A DNA stretch of 34,848 nt from an uncultured Eubacteriales bacterium (lineage in GTDB: Bacteria > Bacillota > Clostridia > Oscillospirales > Ruminococcaceae): NCBI GenBank assembly GCA_900319075.1, contig ONMZ01000020.1:1-34848 (forward strand), written 5' to 3'. Below, piece after piece: positions 14,401 through 20,459 of the stretch. The notes under the pieces are model-generated. The model was not told the origin of the DNA. It searched no databases and worked only from the letters and a program-made list of their open reading frames with translations. Made by a program: the position numbers and the translations under genes. The number at the start of each line of letters is the position of its first letter. Within the stretch, counting starts at the first letter, position 1.

Positions 14401-17395
14401 GGTCTACAAGGGTAAGGCTGCGGTCAAATACGACCTCGTTATCGTTCACCCTGCGGTAAAACTCTCTTTCACGCTCACCGCACAGCGCTATATCACACAG
14501 CCTGTCACATTCGGTCAAGCCCTTGACGATATTTATGTACATATGTGCAAAATTTTCTATCGTCTGCTTTAGGTATAGATCCTTTCTGTATTCAAAAGAC
14601 AGCGTGTAGCTGCCCTCCTGCTTGAAAACATCAAGTGACAGCTTTGCCATAGCGTCACCTGTTTTGTGCATACGGCGTGTTATTGTTTTTCCGCAAAAGT
14701 CAACACCCGAGAACATTTCGCCTTGATAAACGAAAAGTATATCCGAGTTCACGTTATACTCTCCCGCAAGCTGAACTATGGAAACAAGGTCGTGATCCAG
14801 GCATTCAAAAAGGGTGCCCTGCACACTTGAAAGATAGCTGCTTACCTTTTCATCGTCATCTGTTTTTATGCACATCGGCAGGGTGTGAACAAGCATACTG
14901 AAAGTGTTTTTCAGCTCCGGAAGGTGTCTGCCGTTTTCAACTGTACACAGCAAAGCAAGCTCCTGACCCGACTGCTTGGCAAGAGCATATGAAAACGCAC
15001 CGAGAAACAAAGTGTTTTCAGTGATCCCGAGTTTTTTGCAGAACGCCGCTATCTGTGCAGCATCAGCGTAGTCAGCTATATCGTATCTGATGATACCGCC
15101 GTTCTTTTCGGGTGCATCGGTTATCTCATCGGGGATTATATTGGAATCAACTTCAATGCCTGCGAGCATATTGTCAAAGAACTTTTTGCACTCTTCAAAT
15201 TTACTGCTTTGTTTCAGCTTTTGCTCATAGGTGCTGAGCATAAAGCTGTTGACGATCTCTTTTTGCGGCGCTTTGCCGCCGTATATAAGAGCAAGATTTT
15301 TCACAAACAGCGTCTCGGATGTTCCGTCTGTTATAAGGTGATGGATATCGCTGAAAAATACCACGCCCTGGGGTGTTTCGTACACGGCAAATCTGAACAG
15401 AGGACCATTTTCAAGGTCAAAGGGCTTTACAAATTCATGGCACAGTCCCTCAATATCCGTCTGCTGCGTCCGGATAACAGGGACATCTGTCTGCATATCT
15501 CTCACAGGAACGATACAAGGCTCACCGCCTACGATCCTTGCGCAGACCTTCATAAACGGATAAAGCTCCGCTGTTTGTTTCACAGCATCGGCAAGCTTGT
15601 GAGCATCTATGCCCATAGCCTTTTCAAAAAACATACTTGCAGGGTTGTTGTACTCAAGACTACCGGGATCGTGAATGCCTGCAAGATAGATCCCCAGCTG
15701 CGGATCCGTCATCGGGTAGGCATCCTTTTGTTCATACACAAACTCAATGCTTTCCTTTTTGGAAAGGCACTTGGCAATTTCACACGGAGTTCTCTTTTCA
15801 AATATCTGCTTAGCTGTTACGCTGTACCCCGACAGCTGTTCCTGAAGCATAACGCTCTTTATAGAGTCGCCGCCAAGGGCAAAAAAGTCGTCGTCCACGC
15901 CGACTCTTTCCAGTCCGAGCAGCTTTTCAAAAGCCTTGCAGACAAGTTTTTCCTCATCGGTCTGTGCAGCTTTATATTCTATGGCAAAGTCCTCAGCCTT
16001 AGGAGCCTGTAAAGCATTTCTGTCCAGCTTTCCGTTTGGTGTAAGCGCAAACTCTTTGACCCAAACGATAAATCGAGGTATCATATACGATGGCAGCGAC
16101 TTTGCAAGCTTCCCTCTTATCTGTTTATCAGAAAGCTTTTGCTGCGCCGTATAGTATCCGCATATATAAGTCTGTCCGTTGTCGTCGGTAAAGCTCTTCA
16201 CTACGGCATTGTCTATCCCCTCGATCTTTGAAAGGACCACCTCGACCTCGCCCATCTCCACACGCTGACCGTTGACCTTTACCATCCAGTCCTTGCGGTT
16301 TACATAGATGATATTTCCGTTTTCGTCTTTTTTAGCTATATCACCTGTATGAAGCAGCCTTTTGTCCATGTCATCGGTACTGAAAGGATTGTCTGTGAAA
16401 ACCTTTGCTGTAAGCTCGGGCAGGTTTATGTATCCCCTTGCCATCGTTCCGCTTATGCAAAGCTCACCCTCCTCACCGTCAGGGACCTGCTCGCCGTTTT
16501 TATCCACAATATATGCCTTATAGCCGTCCAGCGGCTTTCCGATCGGAGTATTGTCGTATGCCCTATCAAGCTCAAAGCTAAGCGCAATACTAAGCAGCTC
16601 GCTCAATCCGTAAGCATTTTTTATTGCAGCATATGGACTGTATACACCGCTTATACGCTCTCCGCCGCTGTTTATAATCCGCAGAGTGCTTTTTCTTACC
16701 GGCAGTCTTTTAAGCAGCTGCGGACTGATAACAGATGATGTTATTCCGTGAGCATCAATATATTCATCTATGAAAGCAATGTCTTTTCTTTGTTCATCGG
16801 TCAGAATATGTATCTGTGCGCCTGCCCATAGACTCGTCAGTATATCGCAGGAAGATATGGCAAAACTGAACGGAGTAACGCTCATTTGTACATCGTCTTC
16901 GCCGCAGCCTACCTTGAGCTGTCTGACAATAGTGCTTGTAAACGAATAATGGTCGTGGATTATACCCTTTGGGTTACCCGTTGAACCCGAGGTATATATG
17001 GCAACAGCTGCGTCCTGCATTGATATTTCGGGCAAAGTATCCGGCAGCTGCTCATTATTGATGCCATCAAGAAAATCCTTGTCGATTATAAGATCCGCAC
17101 CGCTGTCTTTTTTGATATACTCAACTCTGTCTTTAGGATACCCCACCGACAAAGGCGAATATGCTGCACCCGATTTAAGCACACCGATTATCGCAGCAAT
17201 ATACATACAGCTGCGGTCAAGAACAATAGGATATATTTTCTCCTTTTTGGCACCGTTTCGTATCAGCCTTGCAGCTATTTTTGAGCTAAGCTCGTCGAGC
17301 TGATGATATGTAAGGCGGTCATCGCCGCAAACAAGAGCGATCTTGTCAGGCGTTTTACCAACTATATATGTAAACCTGCGTACAAAATTTTCCAT
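8450..17395 (-). CDS. Three-module nonribosomal peptide synthetase with terminal thioester reductase (A-T-C-A-T-C-A-T-R)
   Basis: 2981 residues, no internal stop. Domains in order: A1 (about 10-430), T1 with FFALGGDSIKS (Ser near 510), C1 with HHLITDG (near 686), A2 (about 995-1440), T2 with an unusual LGLTSL (near 1522, Ser kept), C2 with HHIIMDG (near 1710), A3 (about 2020-2460), T3 with FFDLGGTSL (near 2537), and an NAD(P)H thioester reductase with TGATGFLG (near 2617) and catalytic YVKSK (near 2778). The R domain should release an aldehyde or alcohol. By hand alignment to GrsA, A1 has Ala where the amino-binding Asp235 normally sits (pocket A-I-C-I-N-G-A-S-I-K) and YGLSE for YGPTE, so it may load an acid without a normal alpha-amino group. 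A2 reads D-A-Q-D-T-G-T-I-Y-K, nearest to Gln-type codes; A3 D-M-K-N-M-G-T-V-S-K is not recognised. The start has AAAAGGGG 7 nt upstream. No phosphopantetheinyl transferase is in the window. Confidence 0.95.
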   Translation of the reverse strand: MENFVRRFTYIVGKTPDKIALVCGDDRLTYHQLDELSSKIAARLIRNGAKKEKIYPIVLDRSCMYIAAIIGVLKSGAAYSPLSVGYPKDRVEYIKKDSGADLIIDKDFLDGINNEQLPDTLPEISMQDAAVAIYTSGSTGNPKGIIHDHYSFTSTIVRQLKVGCGEDDVQMSVTPFSFAISSCDILTSLWAGAQIHILTDEQRKDIAFIDEYIDAHGITSSVISPQLLKRLPVRKSTLRIINSGGERISGVYSPYAAIKNAYGLSELLSIALSFELDRAYDNTPIGKPLDGYKAYIVDKNGEQVPDGEEGELCISGTMARGYINLPELTAKVFTDNPFSTDDMDKRLLHTGDIAKKDENGNIIYVNRKDWMVKVNGQRVEMGEVEVVLSKIEGIDNAVVKSFTDDNGQTYICGYYTAQQKLSDKQIRGKLAKSLPSYMIPRFIVWVKEFALTPNGKLDRNALQAPKAEDFAIEYKAAQTDEEKLVCKAFEKLLGLERVGVDDDFFALGGDSIKSVMLQEQLSGYSVTAKQIFEKRTPCEIAKCLSKKESIEFVYEQKDAYPMTDPQLGIYLAGIHDPGSLEYNNPASMFFEKAMGIDAHKLADAVKQTAELYPFMKVCARIVGGEPCIVPVRDMQTDVPVIRTQQTDIEGLCHEFVKPFDLENGPLFRFAVYETPQGVVFFSDIHHLITDGTSETLFVKNLALIYGGKAPQKEIVNSFMLSTYEQKLKQSSKFEECKKFFDNMLAGIEVDSNIIPDEITDAPEKNGGIIRYDIADYADAAQIAAFCKKLGITENTLFLGAFSYALAKQSGQELALLCTVENGRHLPELKNTFSMLVHTLPMCIKTDDDEKVSSYLSSVQGTLFECLDHDLVSIVQLAGEYNVNSDILFVYQGEMFSGVDFCGKTITRRMHKTGDAMAKLSLDVFKQEGSYTLSFEYRKDLYLKQTIENFAHMYINIVKGLTECDRLCDIALCGEREREFYRRVNDNEVVFDRSLTLVDLFRKQVKAHPDNTAVCFKDKSLTYLQLDRYSENLARLLARNGVKKEQPVGIMVKRCELFPICTLGVLKAGGACQPLDSNYPQDRLEFMLEDSKAQVVIADDELAGLIPNYKGTIISAGSIYDLPEDNDTVLDEPDAHTLFALIYTSGSTGKPKGCMLEHANLVNFCISFCERFGVSDKDRFAAYGAFGFDASMQDLYPALTSGAAVYIVPEETRLDLVGLNEFVISNKITMMDCTTQLGRQYITSYPQSPYMRVFTVGGEKLVPCEPPQFDLVNTYGPTECTIYVSDYKVDRQYESVPIGKSFGNCDIYILDKCRRLLPPGAVGELVISGLPVSRGYLGRDELTKEKFIDNNIFTVGGYEKMYLTGDVCRYLSDGNIQFVGRRDEQVKIRGFRIELTEIERRIREYSGITDASVIAVDLPGGGKAVCAYVVSQSKVDISALGRFISEELPSYMVPSVTMQIDAIPVTPNGKVDKKKLPKPAVQSGEKAESRQLNSLEKALCGMVGDITGFECFSVSESLISLGLTSLTTITLAAELYDKYGLKVSVTELMDEGCTLMTLEELIIDSLIGSGKDSSGDAKKKPLDSAPLCAQQMGVYIDSMKRPDSLIYNIPISYTFAKNTDAAKLKSSLEKLIDATPVLWSRINLEETEYIQSPIPGFKADVQIADLEDDELAQYMTAFVKPFSLNKGPLFRAEIIRTENRVVLLFDVHHIIMDGISLSIFMRKLADIYENGTEPVTDLSYYEYIAEQIQMEKSEKGKMAKQYYKALFEDYENASDITPDLNSDAELGSLGEATCLVDRADAESFCRENSVTPAALFLAASQYAVSRFTGDRQVYMSMISGVREDVKYFDSVGMFVNVLPVHAAIDTQRSALQFVDDTAAAITAAQRNSAYPFIKLFDKYGFASKINYACQLGVNEKIVVGGEAVCEQVILPPAPKFSLSVHIEESGSDKIAVKVQYNTALYSEKLANMISGAIARTALNIIAQPSQKLCSISMITGEEKKRLAQFSCTGKREIPIRLFHKLFEAQAQKHPEKTALIACDASYTYAQLDRVINAAANGLAQLGVRCGDRVAILLPRTSRQIIAMYAVLKAGGAYIPCDTQYPQERIEYILENSGAKYIITDSPKGYENEINIERLVECTNTQTPDSGVTPEDTAYLIYTSGSTGRPKGVAVSHGSIANYLMPYEENIHINAMANEGSVYVSVTTVSFDMSLKETAAALCNGLTLVLADEAQTRDPQLLCALFEKTHADVFNATPSRLEQYMMLDSFKKALANCRVIMCGGEKYSPKLLSELRSVTKARIFNTYGPTEITVSCNAKELTDQSEICVGKPLLNVNEYIVDQDGNLLPPGAVGELYVGGAGVAKGYLNAPELTAKSFAEFGGERIYKTGDRARWTDGGDIVILGRNDDQVKLRGLRIELGEVEKSILSLEGVKQAVAIIGKINSAEHLCAYYCADSSVTPQILREHISKRLAAYMIPSCLIRMDSMPQTPNGKTDVRSLPKPYLSFTSEISEPENETEKLLCDIFAQVLGTDKVGADSSFFDLGGTSLTATSVLIMANDKGLEISYTDIFALKTPRALARKAAGIQNIDDRISGFDHSAFDDILKANVFDDSSKGKNDVGNLLLTGATGFLGIHILKRFLENSDAKVWCLVRGRDNSAQGKLKRMLYYYFENDYSELFGKRIFVINASVTSTDWFAQLDGCRIDTVINCAALVKHFSDTDDIERVNTGGVRNLIELCKKHGSMLVQVSTGSVAGDRVNGYPGKDKCLDERSFYFGQTIDNDYVKSKFLAEGYVLEAIKDGLRAKIMRVGNLAPRSSDGEFQINFVSNGFMGRLRAYLVIGAYPYSMMGYPVELAPIDETSDAILRLCTTEDKCCIFHPFNNHYIPLGDIILRMKQMGLDIKLCDDEEFERCVKAVQGDKKKAALLTALLAYETMDSSKKVEMIRTENDYTTQCLYRLGFNWSMTADNYISAFLKALIGLGFFRTEE

Positions 17396-17424
17396 TGTAA
17401 GACCCCTTTTCCATTTGTATTTAT

Positions 17425-17453
17425 ATAATAATTATATCACATAAAATCGTCAA
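17425..17453 (-). promoter_or_regulatory. Sigma-A promoter of the NRPS operon
   Basis: TTGACG (17448-17453 on the minus strand), 17-bp spacer, TATTAT (17425-17430). Transcription should start near 17418, giving a leader of only about 20 nt before the NRPS ATG. A second TATAAT overlaps the spacer but has no -35 box at proper distance. Confidence 0.75.
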
Positions 17454-17551
17454 TTTCAATAGTTCAAGGCTCCCGGGAGTGCAGAAAGGTTTATGAGATC
17501 AGCGAGGCAATGTTCAAAGAATAACAGCGTACTGTGTTAAAACTGAACAAA

Positions 17552-17581
17552 AAAACGTCCGCACTGCTGCACGGGCGTTTT
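17552..17581 (-). terminator. Terminator of small RNA A
   Basis: A 10-bp stem (17552-17561 with 17572-17581, one G-T pair) and a 10-nt loop. On the minus strand it runs into a T7 tract; the plus strand also has T4, so it may act in both directions and shield the NRPS promoter from upstream transcription. Confidence 0.8.
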
Positions 17582-17679
17582 GCTGTGTTTTTGCTGTAAA
17601 TTTAAGGGAGGGAAATTATTAATTGTTTTTTGTAAAAGGTGTTTTGTGTTTGTCTCCTGTCATTTGTTTTTCTTTCTGT
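17552..17679 (-). ncRNA. Candidate small RNA A (C-rich, about 128 nt)
   Basis: A transcript is bounded by the promoter at 17686-17714 and the terminator at 17552-17581. The RNA begins about ACAGAAAGAAAAAC, is A-rich and largely unstructured, and carries UUUCCCUCCCUU (CCCUCCC = 17606-17612 on the plus strand), complementary to a GGGAGG-type ribosome site. It ends in the hairpin AAAACGCCCG / CGGACGTTTT followed by seven T. The same arrangement recurs in candidate RNA B at 20250-20345. A 14-codon frame (MTGDKHKTPFTKNN, 17619-17663) exists but has only a weak ribosome site, so a non-coding, base-pairing role is favoured. No known RNA family is recognised. Confidence 0.6.
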
Positions 17680-17685
17680 GTCTAT

Positions 17686-17714
17686 ATAATAACACCTGCC
17701 GGCTAAAATTTCAA
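17686..17714 (-). promoter_or_regulatory. Promoter of small RNA A
   Basis: TTGAAA (17709-17714 on the minus strand), 17-bp spacer, TATTAT (17686-17691). The -10 context GTGTTATTAT is identical to that of the small RNA B promoter. Confidence 0.75.
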
Positions 17715-17734
17715 TATTCAATTTTTCGCCAAAA

Positions 17735-17799
17735 TGTAGTATAAGCAACATCTTTTTTAAAACCGGTAGTTTTAGCTACAAGCGGCAGTTGAATTGTAG
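17735..17799 (-). promoter_or_regulatory. Array of regulator-binding dyads upstream of small RNA A, 30-bp period
   Basis: Read on the plus strand: TGTAG-TATAAG-CAACA at 17735-17750, GGTAG-TTTTAG-CTACA at 17765-17780, and a half-site TGTAG at 17795-17799. The starts are exactly 30 bp apart, three helical turns, so the sites face the same side of DNA. The first dyad ends 20 bp before the -35 box, the same distance as the matching dyad at small RNA B. This looks like tandem binding of a dimeric activator; its identity is unknown and no such regulator is encoded in the window. Confidence 0.6.
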
Positions 17800-17840
17800 T
17801 ATTATTTCATTATCTGCATTTATTTTGGAACATATAAATA

Positions 17841-17870
17841 ACAGCTCCCGTCCCCCGGGACACGAGCTGT
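17841..17870 (-). terminator. Terminator of the fruK-type gene
   Basis: Inverted repeat ACAGCTC / GAGCTGT with a further pairing GTCCC / GGGAC inside, 16 nt past the kinase stop codon. On the minus strand it is followed by TATTTATATG; on the plus strand by TTTTATT. Confidence 0.65.
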
Positions 17871-17886
17871 TTTATTATGGTCAAAG

Positions 17887-18789
17887 TCATCCCAGCTGTT
17901 TTAATAGCTGATATATATCGCCTGCACAGGCGAGCCCGTCGGAAAATGCAGTCGCTCCCCCTGCTGCCGTTCCAAGCTTCAGGGCATATTCACTGCCGCC
18001 GGTCATAAAGCCTGCTACGAATCCTGCGACCATAGAATCCCCTGCACCCACAGAGTTGACAGCCTTGCCCTTGCAAGCCGGACAGATGTGCACAGCCCCT
18101 GTATCATCTATAAGCAGCGCACCCTTTTCAGCCATTGACACCAGCACGTTCTGAGCACCCATGCTTTGGAGTTTTCTTGCCCCTTTTTCTATATCCTCCA
18201 TGGTGTGCATATCCTCTCCCAGCATTTCTTCAAGCTCTTTCTCGTTGGGCTTTACTAAAAAAGGTTTATATTTCAGCACATTCAGCAGCAGCTCGTTTGT
18301 GGCATCTACCACCGCTTTGATGTTTCTGTCCCCGAGCCGTTCAAGCACCTTTTCGTAAATATCCGAAGGAAGGCTGCCGGGTATACTTCCCGCAAGGATA
18401 AGTATATCCCCATCTTGAAGCTTATCCAGCTTGTTAAAAAGCATATCCAGAGCATTTTTATCAATGTTGGGGCCCTGGCCGTTTATTTCTGTTTGTTCAT
18501 TAGATCTTATCTTTATATTTATACGAGAGTTGCCCTCTTTAAGGGTGATAAATTCGGTCTTTACACCTGCACGTAAAACTCCCTGTTCAATGGCTTTTCC
18601 GGTAAATCCGGCAACAAAGCCCAGCGCTGCCGATTCCACCCCCAGCTCTTTGAGAACAAGCGAAACATTTATGCCCTTGCCCCCGAAGTATATTTTCTCG
18701 GAAATGGTGCGGTTGACTGTACCCGGGGTTATTTCTCCCGTGCATACAACATAATCTATCGCAGGGTTGAAGGTCACAGTATATACCAT
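17887..18789 (-). CDS. fruK: 1-phosphofructokinase / tagatose-6-phosphate kinase (PfkB family)
   Basis: 300 residues, the standard length for FruK/LacC. The PfkB signatures are intact: GGKGIN (36-41) near the N-terminus for sugar binding and SVGAGDSMVAGF with the catalytic base Asp251. It should phosphorylate fructose 1-phosphate (or tagatose 6-phosphate) to the bisphosphate in the cytoplasm. Unlike the usual fru operon there is no PTS permease or DeoR regulator beside it; it is a single-gene unit with its own promoter and terminator. AGGAGAT precedes the ATG. The choice between FruK and LacC rests on general resemblance only. Confidence 0.85.
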   Translation of the reverse strand: MVYTVTFNPAIDYVVCTGEITPGTVNRTISEKIYFGGKGINVSLVLKELGVESAALGFVAGFTGKAIEQGVLRAGVKTEFITLKEGNSRINIKIRSNEQTEINGQGPNIDKNALDMLFNKLDKLQDGDILILAGSIPGSLPSDIYEKVLERLGDRNIKAVVDATNELLLNVLKYKPFLVKPNEKELEEMLGEDMHTMEDIEKGARKLQSMGAQNVLVSMAEKGALLIDDTGAVHICPACKGKAVNSVGAGDSMVAGFVAGFMTGGSEYALKLGTAAGGATAFSDGLACAGDIYQLLKQLG

Positions 18790-18818
18790 TTTATCATCTC
18801 CTAAACTTACTGATGTTT

Positions 18819-18847
18819 ATTATACAGCAAAAGCCCCTGAAAATCAA
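18819..18847 (-). promoter_or_regulatory. Promoter of the fruK-type gene
   Basis: TTGATT (18842-18847 on the minus strand), 17-bp spacer, TATAAT (18819-18824). It is divergent from the phosphoesterase promoter about 100 bp away. Confidence 0.8.
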
Positions 18848-18944
18848 GCTTTTTATCAAGCGCTCACAAAGAGCGCAGATAAATATCCTGCTTGCCCCTG
18901 TCTGTTATGCCTGGGATGAATAAGCGAATATTTATAATTAGTAT

Positions 18945-18973
18945 TTGTAATTTTTTGCGCCTTGTGGTATAAT
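18945..18973 (+). promoter_or_regulatory. Promoter P1 of the shared GTATTTGTAAT class (phosphoesterase gene)
   Basis: TTGTAA inside GTATTTGTAAT (18941-18951), 17-bp spacer, TATAAT (18968-18973). The same 11-base block at the same distance to TATAAT recurs at 24061 and 26009. A degenerate copy, TATTTATAAT, lies 13 bp upstream. Confidence 0.7.
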
Positions 18974-19025
18974 AGAGTCAAAGATAACAATGATCAACAG
19001 CCATTCATCACAGGAGGTATATATT

Positions 19026-20126
19026 ATGGGTATGTGGGCACTTATATTTGGTTCGGTGATCGTTGCGGCGTGCCTTGGTATAGCATATCTTACCCTTTGC
19101 ATAGGCAGGTTTTCAGCAATAAAAAAACTTTCGGGGGAAAACAAATGGCGTAAAAGGATAATTTCCCTTGGTGTCACAGCGGCAGGCTTTGCTGTGGCAG
19201 CCCTTGCTATTTCTGTGGTGAACGCTGTTATGATACTTTTGCACGTTGTTATCTTTTTCCTGATCTTCGGCCTTTTGATACGGATAATAAACAAGGTGCG
19301 TGGAAAGGAATTCAAAATAAACTATCAGGGCTGGCTTGCACTGATAACATCGGCGGTTTATCTCTCCGTGGGCTGGTATCTTTGCCATAATGTATGGCAG
19401 ACCGATTATGAGCTTACCACAGATAAAAACGTGGGCACATTGAAGATAGCTCTGATAGCGGACAGCCATATGGGCACAACCTTTGACGGCAAGGGTTTTG
19501 AAGAACACTTAAAGACCATAGAAAAACAGTCTCCGGATATGCTGGTGATCGCAGGTGACTTTGTGGACGACTCCACCAGAAGCCAGGATCTTATTGACGC
19601 CTGCAATGCCTTAGGCAAGCTTGATCTGAAATACGGTGTATGGTATTGCTATGGCAACCACGACGAGGGATATTACAAAAATAAAGATTATACCCCCCAG
19701 CAGCTGGAAAAATCCCTGAAAGATAACGGGGTACATATTCTTGCAGACAGCTATGAGCTTGTTGACAACAGGTTCTATGTTGTGGGCAGAAAGGACAAAT
19801 CAAGAGGAGAGCGCAAGGACATGGATGACCTGCTCAAGGGAGTGGACACCGACAAATACATAATTGTCCTTGACCATGAGCCCAACGACTATAAAGCCGA
19901 AGCAGATTCTCCCACAGATCTTGTACTGTCCGGACACACCCACGGCGGACAGTTTTTCCCTGTGACCCACCTGGGAGTGCTTATGAGCATGAATGATAAA
20001 ACCTACGGCTATGAAAGACGAGAGTCTACGGACTTTATTGTCACTTCCGGAATTTCCGACTGGGAGATCAAATTCAAGACCGGCACCAAGTCCGAATATG
20101 TTATTGTAAATATAAAGGGCGATTAA
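19026..20126 (+). CDS. Membrane-anchored calcineurin-like metallophosphoesterase (YkuE-like)
   Basis: 366 residues, starting at the ATG 7 nt after AGGAGGT; the frame extends further upstream without a ribosome site. Four hydrophobic segments lie within residues 1-120. The catalytic domain carries all metal-binding motifs of the family: ADSHMG (D146, H148), GDFVDD (D178), GNHDE (N211, H212), DHEP, and GHTHGGQ near the C-terminus. YkuE-type enzymes hydrolyse phosphoesters at the membrane surface, with UDP-diacylglucosamine-like lipids known for related LpxG/YkuE proteins; the actual substrate here is not determinable. It is a single-gene unit driven by promoter P1, which it shares with the aldehyde-reductase and flavodoxin operons, so it may belong to the same response. 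Confidence 0.9.
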   Translation: MGMWALIFGSVIVAACLGIAYLTLCIGRFSAIKKLSGENKWRKRIISLGVTAAGFAVAALAISVVNAVMILLHVVIFFLIFGLLIRIINKVRGKEFKINYQGWLALITSAVYLSVGWYLCHNVWQTDYELTTDKNVGTLKIALIADSHMGTTFDGKGFEEHLKTIEKQSPDMLVIAGDFVDDSTRSQDLIDACNALGKLDLKYGVWYCYGNHDEGYYKNKDYTPQQLEKSLKDNGVHILADSYELVDNRFYVVGRKDKSRGERKDMDDLLKGVDTDKYIIVLDHEPNDYKAEADSPTDLVLSGHTHGGQFFPVTHLGVLMSMNDKTYGYERRESTDFIVTSGISDWEIKFKTGTKSEYVIVNIKGD

Positions 20127-20150
20127 AAAAGCATCAATTTCACATCAATG

Positions 20151-20196
20151 TGTAAAAAAAGCAACAGATCTTATGCAAAATGTAGTTTATGCTACA
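20151..20196 (+). promoter_or_regulatory. Tandem regulator dyads upstream of small RNA B, 30-bp period
   Basis: TGTAA-AAAAAG-CAACA at 20151-20166 and TGTAG-TTTATG-CTACA at 20181-20196, again exactly 30 bp apart. The proximal dyad extends to a perfect 9-bp inverted repeat (AAAATGTAG at 20177-20185 with CTACATTTT at 20192-20200). It ends 20 bp before the -35 box, identical to small RNA A. A weaker third site may begin at 20121 over the stop codon of the upstream gene. Confidence 0.6.
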
Positions 20197-20216
20197 TTTT
20201 ACAGTAGTATTGTTTA

Positions 20217-20245
20217 TTGATTTTAATGTGGATATGTGTTATTAT
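20217..20245 (+). promoter_or_regulatory. Promoter of small RNA B
   Basis: TTGATT (20217-20222), 17-bp spacer, TATTAT (20240-20245), inside the same GTGTTATTAT context as the small RNA A promoter. Confidence 0.75.
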
Positions 20246-20249
20246 TACT

Positions 20250-20345
20250 ACAGAACAAAGAAAGAGAGATAAAAGTAACTTCTCCAAAAAATACTTAATA
20301 TTTCCCCCCCATTTGCACCTGAGCATAAATTGCTCAGGTGTTTTT
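20250..20345 (+). ncRNA. Candidate small RNA B (C-rich, about 95 nt)
   Basis: Promoter at 20217-20245 and a very strong terminator hairpin with a perfect 10-bp stem (CACCTGAGCA 20316-20325 / TGCTCAGGTG 20331-20340, 5-nt loop, then TTTTT) bound a short transcript with no credible ORF. It starts about ACAGAACAAAGAAAGAG, is A-rich, and has two pyrimidine stretches able to pair with ribosome sites: CUUCUCC (20279-20285) and UUUCCCCCCC (20301-20310), the latter preceded by AAUA as in small RNA A. It is a likely base-pairing regulator and sister of small RNA A. No known family is recognised. Confidence 0.65.
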
Positions 20346-20364
20346 ACGCTGTACCGCAAACGGC

Positions 20365-20403
20365 AAAGCCCCTATGTTCCCAATCAAGGAGAATAGGGGC
20401 TTT
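20365..20403. terminator. Bidirectional terminator between small RNA B and the permease gene
   Basis: An 11-bp perfect stem AAAGCCCCTAT / ATAGGGGCTTT with a 17-nt loop. On the plus strand it is followed by TATTTTTT, a second stop for readthrough from small RNA B; on the minus strand it ends the permease transcript. Confidence 0.7.
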
Positions 20404-20459
20404 TATTTTTTAATAATGGTTCTTTTGCGTATTAAAGCGATTTCAGGCAGCACCGTGCG

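Noticed and set aside
15209-16012. 267-codon plus-strand frame inside the NRPS gene
   Set aside because: It lies fully antisense to the C1/A2 region of an intact NRPS frame, has low-complexity Cys/His/Tyr-rich composition and no ribosome site.
17619-17663. 14-residue peptide MTGDKHKTPFTKNN in small RNA A
   Set aside because: Weak ribosome site and no counterpart in small RNA B; kept only as a note.
20121-20136. Third dyad upstream of small RNA B (GATTA-AAAAAG-CATCA)
   Set aside because: At the right 30-bp phase but overlaps the phosphoesterase stop codon and matches the consensus poorly, so it was left out of the array.
20138-20155. Hairpin TTTCACAT / ATGTGTAAA behind the phosphoesterase gene
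   Set aside because: Short and without a T-run on the plus strand, so it is not called a terminator; it overlaps the regulator site region.
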